NCBI RefSeq assembly: GCF_000243155.2
Contig: NC_018017.1
Coordinates: 2,542,001-2,606,000 of the forward strand
Origin: Desulfitobacterium dehalogenans ATCC 51507
GTDB taxonomy: Bacteria; Bacillota; Desulfitobacteriia; Desulfitobacteriales; Desulfitobacteriaceae
Reading direction: 5' to 3'
DNA: 64,000 nucleotides
Part shown: positions 16,729 to 25,234 of the stretch, piece by piece
How the letters are laid out: every line of letters begins with the position of its first letter
Numbering within the stretch: the stretch's first letter is position 1
The notes under the pieces: generated by a model
The model's database searches: none
The model's input: only the letters and a program-made list of their open reading frames with translations
What the model was told of the DNA's origin: nothing
Translations under genes and position numbers: made by a program

Positions 16729-17024
16729 AGGATTTTCCTTTAAGGCAAAGAACGGATTCTAAGCGAGCAGGTAAGCAATCTTCGCAAAAAGACTGCAGCG
16801 GAGTCGGGTTGGAAACAGGACGTTTCCAACCGGCTATGAGAACAAGTGCGAAAGCAGTGCTTTCGAGGAGCCGATTTTAGCCACGAAACCCGGGTGAGGG
16901 TTTCGCCCAAGCCGCCACGCCACAGAGATTACTTAGCGGCGCAGGTGCACCCGACGCAGCGGAGGTCTTGAGCGATTAGATTACTCCGCGCAGCCTATGG
17001 AGTGAACGCCGAAAGCAAAATCCT
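16729..17024. repeat. Structured dispersed repeat, copy A (296 bp)
   Basis: Copy A of a dispersed element. Its ends are near-complementary 13-mers (AGGATTTTCCTTT / AAAGCAAAATCCT). Inside are nested long-range pairs and four local hairpins: GGTTGGAAAC/GTTTCCAACC, CGGCT...AGCCG with inner CGAAAGCA/TGCTTTCG, CGAAACCC/GGGTTTCG, and GCCGC/GCGGC. It shares most of its sequence with the copy at 47379-47649, and its right third with 43811-43893. I find no convincing ORF in it. It lies in the gap between the psp operon terminator and the rubredoxin gene. Confidence 0.85.
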
Positions 17025-17040
17025 GGAGAATTAGCTCACA

Positions 17041-17114
17041 GGTCTTTTTCAGGGTAGCCGCTCATGCCGCTGTCACTGCACCAGCAAAGATGAAAAGTGT
17101 GTCCGGGTCAGGTG
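17041..17114. repeat. Repeat tail module next to copy A
   Basis: A second repeated unit of about 70 bp that begins GGTCTTTTTCAG and holds ATGCCGCTGTCACTGCACCAG and GTCCGGGTCAGG. Related sequences stand at 46952-47006 and 47275-47347. Confidence 0.65.
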
Positions 17115-17127
17115 ATTCTGGTATGTA

Positions 17128-17292
17128 TTATCCTTCGTATACTTCAAACTGATCTTTGCCTACGCCGCAGGTGGGGCATACCCAATCATCCGGGATATCC
17201 TCAAAAGCTGTACCAGGCGCTACTCCGGAATCCGGATCTCCTACTTCAGGATCATAGACATACTGACAGATGCTGCATACATACTTTTTCAT
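17128..17292 (-). CDS. rub: Rubredoxin
   Basis: 54 residues, a complete classic rubredoxin too short for many gene finders. The ATG at 17292 is seven bases after GGGAGG (a second ATG lies one codon upstream). One Fe is bound by four cysteines: CSIC (6, 9) and CPTCG (39, 42), with the standard [18 protein letters not shown] and DIPDDWVCP elements. A soluble one-electron carrier, in anaerobes used with oxygen- or peroxide-reducing enzymes or other oxidoreductases. It stands alone, and no partner gene is adjacent. Confidence 0.97.
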   Translation of the reverse strand: MKKYVCSICQYVYDPEVGDPDSGVAPGTAFEDIPDDWVCPTCGVGKDQFEVYEG

Positions 17293-17339
17293 CATAATTC
17301 CTCCCTTTCATCGTTTCGTTAGATTCAACTTTTGATTTT

Positions 17340-17385
17340 TATCCTCTGAGAGGATAAGTCAACTTAACTCCATCTGGAGTAAGTT
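17340..17385 (-). other. Two hairpins upstream of rubredoxin
   Basis: TATCCTC-TGA-GAGGATA (17340-17356) and a 25-bp near-palindrome AACTTA-CTCCA-TC-TGGAG-TAAGTT (17361-17385). They lie between the 17437-17889 gene and rubredoxin. Without a U-run they may be operators or weak terminators. Confidence 0.4.
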
Positions 17386-17436
17386 TCCTTTATATTATGT
17401 CCATTACCTTTTTCACCATTCCGATAATAAGGAAGG

Positions 17437-17889
17437 CTAGATTGAATTTCCATAAAATGAAATCCCGTACCGGTTCCACATGTACTTGCGGAAAGTCTCG
17501 GCACATTGGCAAGGAGACTCATGCTCGCAAAAACCAACTTCCAGCTTTCCTAACAGATGATGATAGAGGATATGAACATTTATATAAACATGCTGGGATA
17601 CCCTGCGCGCTTTAAGATATTGCCTGAAAGTCAGGACAAATCCCGCCAACAGCAAGCTATTGATCAAGAATGAGAGCTCCGGATATTTGGGAAACATCAT
17701 ACCCCAAAGACTGAGAAAACCAAACAAAATAACGGCCATCAGGGAGGCAATTTCCCGATGCCTTAACCTCTGCAATTCACTATGTCTTCTTAAAAACTCT
17801 TTAAGGACCCCTCGGATATGTATAGGCACGCTATTTGATTCTGCAGTATTTAAAACCTTTGATGGCACTTGCTGAACAAATACTCCCAT
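17437..17889 (-). CDS. Unknown two-TM membrane protein
   Basis: 150 residues, start ATG at 17889 after GGGAG. A cytoplasmic basic N-terminal 45 residues (GVLKEFLRRHSELQRLRHRE) precede two membrane helices (about 47-66 and 72-90). The conserved-looking C-terminus has Cys/His (CEHESPCQCAETFRKYMW). No family is recognised. It lies 19 bp after the HAD gene, so they are probably in one unit. Confidence 0.65.
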   Translation of the reverse strand: MGVFVQQVPSKVLNTAESNSVPIHIRGVLKEFLRRHSELQRLRHREIASLMAVILFGFLSLWGMMFPKYPELSFLINSLLLAGFVLTFRQYLKARRVSQHVYINVHILYHHLLGKLEVGFCEHESPCQCAETFRKYMWNRYGISFYGNSI

Positions 17890-17908
17890 TCCAGCTCCCT
17901 CTCTCTAA

Positions 17909-18601
17909 CTAGAGACTTCCTTCCCGGATCTTTTGGGTCAAATCAGAAAGTTCCCCTTTATAGGTTGTATCAATCTCCACAGGATCGCCCACATAAAATG
18001 TCTTCATCCCAATCTCTTGAGCAACCAAATCCTCTACCGGATGATTACCAACCATGATACATTCACTTGGCTGCAAACGGAGATTCTGAGCCAATTCGGC
18101 ATAGAAACCGGTGTGAGGCTTACAGTAATGAAAAGATTCCATGGATGGAATGAGGTCAAAGGTTTGAGGAGATAACTCAGCCCAACGAATCCGCTCTTCT
18201 ATGGCTATGAGCGGCATAACCGGATTAGCCGCAATGGCTACCGCATACCCTTTTTCTAAAGCAGCTTCTACAGCTTCTTTGCCATAGGGATTTAACTTGA
18301 CTAAACAACGCAAGGCCGGAAAGTCGGTGGTGTAGAATGCTTCAAAGATAGGCCATAATGTATTATAAGTCAACCCAGTCGCTTTCGTAAAATCAGCAAA
18401 AAAAACTTGAAGATTGGTTTTTCCCTCCAGAGGTTGTTTAATCATTACCTCAGTAGACTTGCTGACTTGTTTGGCAAATTTATCAGGGGAAATATATTGT
18501 TTAAATCGTGGAGCCAAAAGTCCTATGTAGTTTTTCATGAATTCTTCCTGATCCATTAAGGTCAGAGTTCCATCTAAATCAAAGAGAATGGCTTTTATCA
18601 T
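17909..18601 (-). CDS. HAD-superfamily hydrolase
   Basis: 230 residues, ATG 18601 after GGAGGAACT. Nucleophile motif FDLDGT (Asp 8 and Asp 10), a helical cap (about 20-90), and a C-terminal GNHPVEDLVAQEIGM with the acidic pair for magnesium. A phosphatase of the phosphoglycolate-phosphatase-like subclass. The substrate is not known. Its neighbour downstream is the two-TM gene. Confidence 0.85.
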   Translation of the reverse strand: MIKAILFDLDGTLTLMDQEEFMKNYIGLLAPRFKQYISPDKFAKQVSKSTEVMIKQPLEGKTNLQVFFADFTKATGLTYNTLWPIFEAFYTTDFPALRCLVKLNPYGKEAVEAALEKGYAVAIAANPVMPLIAIEERIRWAELSPQTFDLIPSMESFHYCKPHTGFYAELAQNLRLQPSECIMVGNHPVEDLVAQEIGMKTFYVGDPVEIDTTYKGELSDLTQKIREGSL

Positions 18602-18686
18602 AGTTCCTCCCAGAGCCCTGTTTATCGATTAGTTCTATTTTACCACAAAATCTGCATTTCTAGGAAATATTAACTTATTAATTTAA

Positions 18687-18716
18687 GGGAAGCACGCTAT
18701 GAGAGCAGTGCTTCCC
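18687..18716 (-). terminator. Terminator after lutBA fusion
   Basis: Stem GGGAAGCAC / GTGCTTCCC with a 12-base loop, followed on the minus strand by TTAAATTAA. It ends the 27-18.7 kb operon. Confidence 0.7.
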
Positions 18717-18730
18717 TCTTATCTCCAAAA

Positions 18731-20884
18731 TTACTTTTTGTTTTGGCGTTTTTCTAAGAGCAACTCGGCGGTGTGCTTCACCTTAACTTTGAGGTCCGTT
18801 TGATCCAATCCGCCGTTAATCTGCATTAAGCATCCCGGGCAATCCACAGCGACAACATCCGCCCCGGTCGCTTCAATATTGCGAAGCTTTCTTTCCAGAA
18901 TCGGTCCGGACATCTCCGGGAATTTAATGGAATAGGAGCCTGCAAATCCACAACAACGATCCGACTCATTCATCTCTGTCAGCTCAACGCCTTTGATATT
19001 GGAGAGGATATTCCGGGGTTCCTGAATGACACCCATTTTCCGTCTTAAGTGACAGGAGTCATGATAAGTCACCTTTAAAGGTACTCCGTCTCCCCCTTCC
19101 TCAAGGCCGCCTAAGACCGTCAGAAGCTTGGAGAAGTCCATGGATTTCTTACTAAGTTCTTCAGCACGTTTGAGCATTGCCGGATCGTCGGCAAGAAGTT
19201 CTTTGAAACTGTCAATCAAGGCATGAGTACAGGTGGGGCAAGCAGAAACCACATAATCCACCTTTTCCGCATCCATGGCCTCGATGTTCATAATCGCCGA
19301 TTTGCGGGCATTTTGACGATCGCCCATGTAAGACGCGGGAGCCCCACAACAGGACTGGCCTTCAGGGAAGGTTACTTTATACCCTTTTTCATTGAGAACC
19401 TTTACGACCCCTTCACCAATTTTGGGATAGACAAAGTCCACAAGACAACCGCCAAAAAAGGCAATGGTGCCTTTAGGATTCTTAACATCTTGGTTCATCT
19501 TCTTGATAACATCTCTAAAAGGAACATCCACAATTGTTGGCAAGCTTCTCTTCTCAGTCAGTCCTGACAAGAAGAAGGGTAAATGACGAATGGTGGGCTG
19601 ACCTTTAGAAAAGGGCAGCTGGGCTTTGGAAGCCACTCTCAATAAAGAATGGAAGAGGCGTCGGTTAGAGACCACATCCAGAATGAATTTCTGAGTCATG
19701 GGCAAGCCCTTTTTATCACCGACTCGATTCCGGATCTCCAGGATCATTCCCGGGATATCCAGTTTACCGGCACATACTTCAGTACACTTACCGCATTGAA
19801 GACAAAGGTTTTGCGGATTTTCGGCATCCTTTTCCGAGTTCAGGAACGCAGTGAGAATGGTGCCGATGCCCCCGGTATAAATATGGCCGTAGACATGCCC
19901 GCCCACCAGTTGGAAAGCAGGGCAAACATTTAAGCAGGCAGCGCAGCGGATACACTGGAAAACCTGCTTGAACTGCTCATCAGCATACATTTTCCGGCGT
20001 CCATTATCCATCAGAATAATATGAAATTCTTTATCCTCAAGGGAACCATCGGGATAATAAGTGGGATTAGGGCCTGTAATCATGGTTACGTAGCTGGTAA
20101 TTTGCTGGGCTGTGCCATTCCGGGGCAGGGTCTGCAGGATATACCCCGCATCTTCAAATTTGGGGACAAATTTCTCTATCCCTACCAGAAAAACATGGAC
20201 ACGGGGCCAAGTAGATGTCAAGCGGGCATTTCCCTCATTGGTCATCATCATCAGGGTTCCTGTTTCGGCCACCGCGATATTAGCTCCCGATATTCCCATA
20301 TCGGCCTCGACGAATTTCTTACGCATTTCCTGCCGGGCAGTCTTCACCAATTTGGTGATGACCGGATCACTGGTATAGCTCAGATTATTATTGAAGGTGT
20401 CTGCCACCTGCTCTTTGGTCATGTGGATAGCAGGCATAACCATGTGGGAAGGTCTCTGCCCTGCTAACTGGACGATCCATTCCCCCAAATCCGTCTCTTG
20501 AACATCAAAGCCTTCCTTGAGCAGAGCCGCATTGAGATGGATTTCTTCCGAAGCCATGGATTTGGATTTCACAATATTTTTGACCTTTTGCTGTTTGGCC
20601 AATTCAATAATATACTTTTTGGCATCCTCACCTGTTTCGGCATGAAACACCTTTGCTCCCCGGGAGGTGGCCGCCTTCTCAAACTGCTCAATCATCTCAT
20701 CCAGATGATTGGCAGCATAGCCTTTGGCTTCTACGACTTTTTCACGGAGAGTATCAAAATCATACCCTTGATAAGCCTGCTCCCGGTTTTTGCCATAGAC
20801 ATCCCCGAAACGGCCTAAAGCTCCTCTAAGGATATCATTATCTAAGGCATTCTCGATCTCTTGTTTAAAACGCGCATCAGCCAT
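18731..20884 (-). CDS. LutB-LutA fusion: LUD + ferredoxin + two CCG domains
   Basis: 717 residues, longer than a normal LutB (about 475). Order: LUD domain (about 60-300: KSKSMASEEIHLNAAL; AETGTLMM), two 4Fe-4S motifs (CIRCAACLNVCP near 312 and CLQCGKCTEVC near 360), then two CCG domains (SCCGAP near 515 and CCGFAGSY near 645) of the LutA/GlcF/HdrB kind. LutA and LutB thus are one chain. In B. subtilis LutABC oxidises L-lactate to pyruvate, and CCG subunits also work in glycolate oxidase. It overlaps lutC by eight bases. In this operon glycolate or lactate is the likely donor. Substrate is inferred. Confidence 0.88.
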   Translation of the reverse strand: MADARFKQEIENALDNDILRGALGRFGDVYGKNREQAYQGYDFDTLREKVVEAKGYAANHLDEMIEQFEKAATSRGAKVFHAETGEDAKKYIIELAKQQKVKNIVKSKSMASEEIHLNAALLKEGFDVQETDLGEWIVQLAGQRPSHMVMPAIHMTKEQVADTFNNNLSYTSDPVITKLVKTARQEMRKKFVEADMGISGANIAVAETGTLMMMTNEGNARLTSTWPRVHVFLVGIEKFVPKFEDAGYILQTLPRNGTAQQITSYVTMITGPNPTYYPDGSLEDKEFHIILMDNGRRKMYADEQFKQVFQCIRCAACLNVCPAFQLVGGHVYGHIYTGGIGTILTAFLNSEKDAENPQNLCLQCGKCTEVCAGKLDIPGMILEIRNRVGDKKGLPMTQKFILDVVSNRRLFHSLLRVASKAQLPFSKGQPTIRHLPFFLSGLTEKRSLPTIVDVPFRDVIKKMNQDVKNPKGTIAFFGGCLVDFVYPKIGEGVVKVLNEKGYKVTFPEGQSCCGAPASYMGDRQNARKSAIMNIEAMDAEKVDYVVSACPTCTHALIDSFKELLADDPAMLKRAEELSKKSMDFSKLLTVLGGLEEGGDGVPLKVTYHDSCHLRRKMGVIQEPRNILSNIKGVELTEMNESDRCCGFAGSYSIKFPEMSGPILERKLRNIEATGADVVAVDCPGCLMQINGGLDQTDLKVKVKHTAELLLEKRQNKK

Positions 20885-21452
20885 TGCTTACACCCTCCCC
20901 TGTCTCTTCATCAATAAATATTGCGATCAATTGCTCAGGACCGTGAACGCCGATGGTCAGGACCCGTTCAATATCTGAAGTCCGGCTGGGACCTGTGATA
21001 AAACCAACAAATCCTGGAATTCTGGGCTCCTTATGAACTGTAGCTAAGGCAGTCATAATATCAGGCAACAAGGTAGAGGTCTGAACCAAGGCGATATGTA
21101 TTGGAGTAAATGAGGAGCAAAGCCGTTCATTCACATCCTCTGCATATTGGACTAATGTCCCTAGTTCAGCAATAGCCCATTTCATCTCGGTTATCCCTGC
21201 ACCGACAGTAGGAGTAACTTCCGGATAACGCTCTGTATATACAGTTATCCCTCGATCGGAAAGCTTCTCAGGCAGGCTCATTGCTTTAGCTATGGGGGAA
21301 TTGACCATGGCTACGCTTTCAATTTCTTTTTCTTTCACTATCTGGGCAATTAATTCTTCAGCATCTTTGAGCGTTTTTGCACGATAACACTCGCCAGACA
21401 CAGCTTGGAGCTTAGTCTGAAAACGCTCATATAAAAAATTCATGTCTCCCAT
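20877..21452 (-). CDS. lutC: LutC-like LUD protein
   Basis: About 191 residues. Start ATG 21452 with AGGGG eight bases ahead; a GTG three codons upstream is less likely. LUD fold: EIESVAMVNSPIAKAMSLPEKL, AIAELGTLV, FITGPSRTSDIERVLTIGVHGPE, the last being the LutC/YkgG signature. The third subunit of lactate-utilisation complexes. Its start follows the malic enzyme gene by 249 bp, which include that gene's terminator, so it may have its own promoter, though none was clear. Its end overlaps the LutBA fusion by eight bases, which indicates coupling. Confidence 0.9.
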   Translation of the reverse strand: MGDMNFLYERFQTKLQAVSGECYRAKTLKDAEELIAQIVKEKEIESVAMVNSPIAKAMSLPEKLSDRGITVYTERYPEVTPTVGAGITEMKWAIAELGTLVQYAEDVNERLCSSFTPIHIALVQTSTLLPDIMTALATVHKEPRIPGFVGFITGPSRTSDIERVLTIGVHGPEQLIAIFIDEETGEGVSNG

Positions 21453-21610
21453 CAGGCACACCCCTTCTTCTTTCTCTCTCTAAAAACTTGGGCCCACATT
21501 TACTAATATTATTTGGTCAGGCCACCATGCCAATATGTTACTGCAAAATACAGAAAATTTCAATGTCTTTTTAAAATTTATTATTTAAACCCGAATTAAA
21601 TTTGTATATA

Positions 21611-21651
21611 GAAAAGCAGGAAGAGATGGTATGGACCCATCTCTTCCTGCT
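21611..21651 (-). terminator. Terminator after malic enzyme
   Basis: A 15-bp stem AGCAGGAAGAGATGG / CCATCTCTTCCTGCT, followed on the minus strand by TTTTC. Confidence 0.85.
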
Positions 21652-21701
21652 CAAAGGTTTTTAGATTATAGTGGTTTATGGGAAAATAAGAAATTTAATT
21701 T

Positions 21702-22958
21702 TTATTTATATTGGTTTGCTAATCTCTTTTTGAGATTTTCAGCTACTTCTTGAGGATCCATGGGACGTCTGGCAATACCGGAATCCATTGCCGCTTTAGC
21801 GACTGCCGCAGCTACTGCAGGAGCAACCTCAGGATTGAAGGTGCTGGGAATGATGTAGTCTGCACTAAGTTCTTCATCTTTTACGATGTCGGCAATGGCA
21901 TAAGCAGCTGCAACTTTCATGGCATCATTAATATCGGTTGCCCGAACATCAATAGCTCCGCGGAACATTCCCGGGAAGGCCAGAACGTTGTTGATTTGAT
22001 TGATGACATCAGAACGTCCGGTGGAAATTACTTTGGCGCCGGCTGCAAAGGCTCTCTCAATAGGCCAGATTTCCGGTATTGGATTAGCCTGGCAGAAGAC
22101 GATGGGATCTTTAGCCATGGAACGAATCATATCTTCATTGAGGACATTAGCTGCAGAGATTCCGATAAAAGCATCTGCTCCTACTAAAGCACCGGCAAGA
22201 TCTCCGCTGTATTTCTCTGGGTTGGTTGCTTTGGCAATCTCTTCTTTCCAACGGTTCATACCTTCAGCACGACCCTCGTAAATAGCACCTTTTGTATCGC
22301 ACATGATAACATTTTTCAGGCCCATGCTCATAAGAAGCTTGATGATAGCGATGCCGGCTGCACCTGCACCATTGGCGACAACTTTAATGTCTTCGATTTT
22401 CTTGCCCACAACTTTTAGAGCATTGATCAAGCCAGCTAAGGTTACTACAGCGGTTCCGTGTTGATCATCGTGAAAGATCGGGCCTTTGAAGATTCCGCGG
22501 GTTTTAAGTTTTTCTTCGATATCAAAGCACTCTGGAGCTTTGATATCTTCCAAGTTAACGCCACCGAAGGTGGGTGCGGTTAATTCAACGATCTCAACAA
22601 TTTTATCCACATCTGTAGTGTTTACGCAAAGAGGAAATGCGTCAACATCTCCAAACGCTTTGAAGAGAAGTGATTTTCCTTCCATAACAGGCATGGATGC
22701 CGCGGCACCCAGATTGCCAAGGCCTAATATAGCCGTTCCATTAGAAACAATGCTGACATAGTTGGCATGATTGGTGTAGATATCAAGATTTTCTAGATTT
22801 TCGGCAATTTCCTTGACAGGCTCTGCCACTCCTGGAGAGTAGGCAAGTGTAAGGTCATCCCGGTCTTTGGCTGGGACAGTAACACGTACTTCAAGTTTAC
22901 CCGGTTGCACTTTGTGGAATTCTAAAGCCTCTTCACGTAAGTTTTTAATACGACTCAT
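21702..22958 (-). CDS. NAD-type malic enzyme
   Basis: 418 residues, the size of the short bacterial malic enzymes. Converts malate + NAD(P) to pyruvate + CO2 + NAD(P)H. The N-terminal domain has AYSPGVAEPVKEI and SNGTAILGLGNLG, the active-site region KIVEIVELTAPTFGGVNLEDI, the HDDQHGTAVV metal/catalytic block near 160, and a Rossmann GAGAAGIAI near 192. It lies after mcl in the malyl-CoA cluster, where it would remove the malate released from malyl-CoA, giving pyruvate for reoxidation to acetyl-CoA. A hairpin without a U-run separates it from mcl. Confidence 0.93.
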   Translation of the reverse strand: MSRIKNLREEALEFHKVQPGKLEVRVTVPAKDRDDLTLAYSPGVAEPVKEIAENLENLDIYTNHANYVSIVSNGTAILGLGNLGAAASMPVMEGKSLLFKAFGDVDAFPLCVNTTDVDKIVEIVELTAPTFGGVNLEDIKAPECFDIEEKLKTRGIFKGPIFHDDQHGTAVVTLAGLINALKVVGKKIEDIKVVANGAGAAGIAIIKLLMSMGLKNVIMCDTKGAIYEGRAEGMNRWKEEIAKATNPEKYSGDLAGALVGADAFIGISAANVLNEDMIRSMAKDPIVFCQANPIPEIWPIERAFAAGAKVISTGRSDVINQINNVLAFPGMFRGAIDVRATDINDAMKVAAAYAIADIVKDEELSADYIIPSTFNPEVAPAVAAAVAKAAMDSGIARRPMDPQEVAENLKKRLANQYK

Positions 22959-23068
22959 TTAGACATCCCCTCTCATTTTCGATTAAAGGATAGTATATGT
23001 TTTGCCTGAAAATCAATTTAAATGCATAACCTTAGGACATAAAATGAAACGTTGTTTCGAAGTTCTTC

Positions 23069-23109
23069 AATAGTGGCGGTCGCTTCTGAAGAAGCGACCT
23101 GCCACTATT
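23069..23109 (-). other. Long hairpin between mcl and malic enzyme genes
   Basis: AATAGTGGC-G-GTCGCTTC / GAAGCGAC-CT-GCCACTATT with a four-base loop. No U-run follows, so an mRNA processing or stability element is more likely than a terminator. Confidence 0.6.
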
Positions 23110-23143
23110 GAGTTTATGCATGAAGTACGATGTTCATGACCGC

Positions 23144-24031
23144 TTATTTGCCGGCATTTTTAGCATCAATTTCAGCTTGAGACGCTAAGATATCCTTTGC
23201 ATTAAGATAAACAGGGGTGTCTACCATTTTTCCATTTAAGGAAACGGCAGCTTTACCTTTGGCCAGACCTTCTTCTTCAAAGACCTTAACTACATCTTGA
23301 GCCCATTTAACATCAGCAGGATCTGGAGCATACAGTCTGTTGGAAGGTTCAACTTGTCCTGGGTGAATGATCATGCGACCTTCATAGCCCATTTGTTTAC
23401 CTTCGGCAACGTTCTTTTCAAAGGCAGGGATATTGGCGTAATCAACGAAAGGAGCGTCGATAGCAACGATTCCGGCAGCACGGCATGCTACTCCGACTTT
23501 TGAACGGCCATATTGTTGCTCAACCGCTTCATTTGTTATTTTAACACGCATGTCACGGCAATAGTCAACAGCACCAAAGATAGCATTGACATTGCGCTTG
23601 CTGGCTAAGCAGCATTCTTCAGCGTTAGCAATACCTTTAGCAGTTTCAAGAAGCATGGAAATTTTTACAGTTCCAACAGGAATTCCGCGACGCATTTCCA
23701 ACTCTTCCAGTTTCCACTCCAGGCGTTGTACGTCGGCTGCACAACCGGTTTTAGCTAAGGTAACGCCATGGAGGCCAGGCCATACAATAGCTTCTAAGTC
23801 ATCATTAGTTAAGCCGGTTTCCCAGTTATTGAGACGAACAAATACTTGGGCGCCACCAGTGGCACCATATTCTAAATTTTCTCTTACGATCTGACGAGCT
23901 GCTTCTTTTTCCGCAGGTGGTACAGCATCTTCTAAATCGAAGGTAATGATGTCGGCAGGAATTTCAGGTGCTTTAGCCACCATTTTAGGATTGTTTCCGG
24001 GAATGTACATAACGGATCTCATAACAGCCAT
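23144..24031 (-). CDS. CitE-family lyase, probable malyl-CoA lyase
   Basis: 295 residues. HpcH/HpaI (CitE) fold: RSVMYIPGNNPKMVAKA, IITFDLEDAVPPAEK, FVRLNN, MLLETAKGIANAEE, FGAVDYCRDM. CitE itself is the citrate lyase beta subunit, but no citrate lyase alpha or acyl-carrier gene is near, and the neighbours are malate-CoA ligase subunits and malic enzyme, so malyl-CoA lyase (malyl-CoA to glyoxylate + acetyl-CoA, reversible) is the better reading. Direction in the cell is inferred to be toward malyl-CoA when glyoxylate is the substrate. Flanked on both sides by hairpins. Confidence 0.85.
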   Translation of the reverse strand: MAVMRSVMYIPGNNPKMVAKAPEIPADIITFDLEDAVPPAEKEAARQIVRENLEYGATGGAQVFVRLNNWETGLTNDDLEAIVWPGLHGVTLAKTGCAADVQRLEWKLEELEMRRGIPVGTVKISMLLETAKGIANAEECCLASKRNVNAIFGAVDYCRDMRVKITNEAVEQQYGRSKVGVACRAAGIVAIDAPFVDYANIPAFEKNVAEGKQMGYEGRMIIHPGQVEPSNRLYAPDPADVKWAQDVVKVFEEEGLAKGKAAVSLNGKMVDTPVYLNAKDILASQAEIDAKNAGK

Positions 24032-24114
24032 GGTAGATATACCCCCTAATAATTTAATAATATTTCTAAGAGCATTTGCCCCTAGTTGCGAAGTTAATCA
24101 ATGGATTGTCATCA

Positions 24115-24179
24115 GTTATTCGATGGCTGACCGCCACTAAATTATGATGCCACTTAGTGGCGCTAAGTCATCGAATAAC
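24115..24179 (-). other. Hairpin upstream of mcl
   Basis: Outer arms GTTATTCGATG / CATCGAATAAC (11 bp) and inner GCCACTAA / TTAGTGGC (8 bp). It lies between mtkB-like and mcl, with no U-run. Confidence 0.55.
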
Positions 24180-24192
24180 CTACCTTGGTTTT

Positions 24193-24235
24193 CTATTTCG
24201 GTATAGATGGGGATATCCCATCTATACCGAAATAG
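24193..24235 (-). other. 19-bp perfect hairpin after mtkB-like gene
   Basis: Perfect arms of 19 bases at 24193-24211 and 24217-24235 with a five-base loop GATAT. On the minus strand it is followed by AAAACC, not U-rich; the plus strand shows TTTTAA. Confidence 0.65.
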
Positions 24236-24256
24236 TTTTAAGCTTATAAGCTAACC

Positions 24257-25153
24257 TTATTTACCTAATTTTTCTTTTAGGATCAAGGGAATATCTGTCG
24301 GTCTTTCAGCTACAAATCCACCGGCTTGGGTGATTGCTTCCATCTTGCTCTTTGCAGAACCGCGGCCACGCTCAACGATATTAGAAGCATGGGAGAAGCG
24401 TTGACCTTCCGGAGCCCAGGCACCGGCTACATAGATTACAAAAGGCTTGGTGAATTTACCGGCTGCGATAACTTCAGCACATTCTTCTTCCTGGGATCCA
24501 CCGATTTCTGCGTAAACCGCTACGCCATGGGTATCAGGGTCTTCTTCAAAGAAGGGCAAGAGATCAGCCATGGAGGTACCAAGAACAGGCTCTGTTCCGG
24601 TGTGAATGACAGTACTGACGCCAAATCCACCTTCTCTAAGCACCCAGGGAATAGTTCCTGATTGCCCGCCGCTGCGTGAAAATACACCGATGTGACCTTT
24701 TTGGAAGAATTTATTAGCCCACTCCACGTTGCCGCCAAGCCATCCGACTACGGCTTCTCCCGGAGTGAGAATACCAATGGAACCCGGTCCAATCAATCTT
24801 GAACCTTTAGCCTTTGCATAAGCGATCATTTCCATAATGTCATGAATAGGAGTGCCTTCTACGCAGGGAATAATATTCTTAACCCCAGCGTCGGCGGCTT
24901 CCATAACAGCTGTTTTCAAAGCACTTCCCGGTACGAAAATTACACTGAAGTCGATATCACCCTGTTCGCGGACAATTTCCTTAACAGTATTAAATACCGG
25001 AACACTGTGAACTTCTTGTCCTGATTTTCCGGGACTTGTTCCACCGATCAGATTCGTACCATAGTCTTTCATATACTTTGTCCGCACCGAACCTTCCCGT
25101 CCGGTAATTCCTTGGACAATCACTTTGGTCTCATTATTGATCAAAATGCCCAT
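24257..25153 (-). CDS. Malate-CoA ligase alpha-type subunit (SucD-like)
   Basis: 298 residues, the usual SucD length. CoA-binding Rossmann domain (TKVIVQGITGREGSVRTKYM), then TSPGKSG and VPGSALKTAVMEA. The ligase domain has SRSGGQSGTIPWVL and GTSMADLLPFF; the phosphorylated His is in FSHASNI near 260. It is in the SucD/MtkB group: NDP-forming CoA ligase. In this context the pair likely links malate and CoA (malate thiokinase), not succinate. The N-terminus carries the unusual GREGSVRT. A small ferredoxin-like gene stands between it and the beta-type subunit. Confidence 0.85.
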   Translation of the reverse strand: MGILINNETKVIVQGITGREGSVRTKYMKDYGTNLIGGTSPGKSGQEVHSVPVFNTVKEIVREQGDIDFSVIFVPGSALKTAVMEAADAGVKNIIPCVEGTPIHDIMEMIAYAKAKGSRLIGPGSIGILTPGEAVVGWLGGNVEWANKFFQKGHIGVFSRSGGQSGTIPWVLREGGFGVSTVIHTGTEPVLGTSMADLLPFFEEDPDTHGVAVYAEIGGSQEEECAEVIAAGKFTKPFVIYVAGAWAPEGQRFSHASNIVERGRGSAKSKMEAITQAGGFVAERPTDIPLILKEKLGK

Positions 25154-25234
25154 CTTTATCCCTCATTTAAACAAATTGCTAGTTTACCTAGGGTAACTTT
25201 TCTGTAGAGTTTGTCGTGCAAATCGTTCCTTCAA

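Noticed and set aside
23144-24031. Citrate lyase beta subunit
   Set aside because: No citrate lyase alpha, gamma or ligase genes nearby; the malate-CoA ligase and malic enzyme neighbours favour malyl-CoA lyase.
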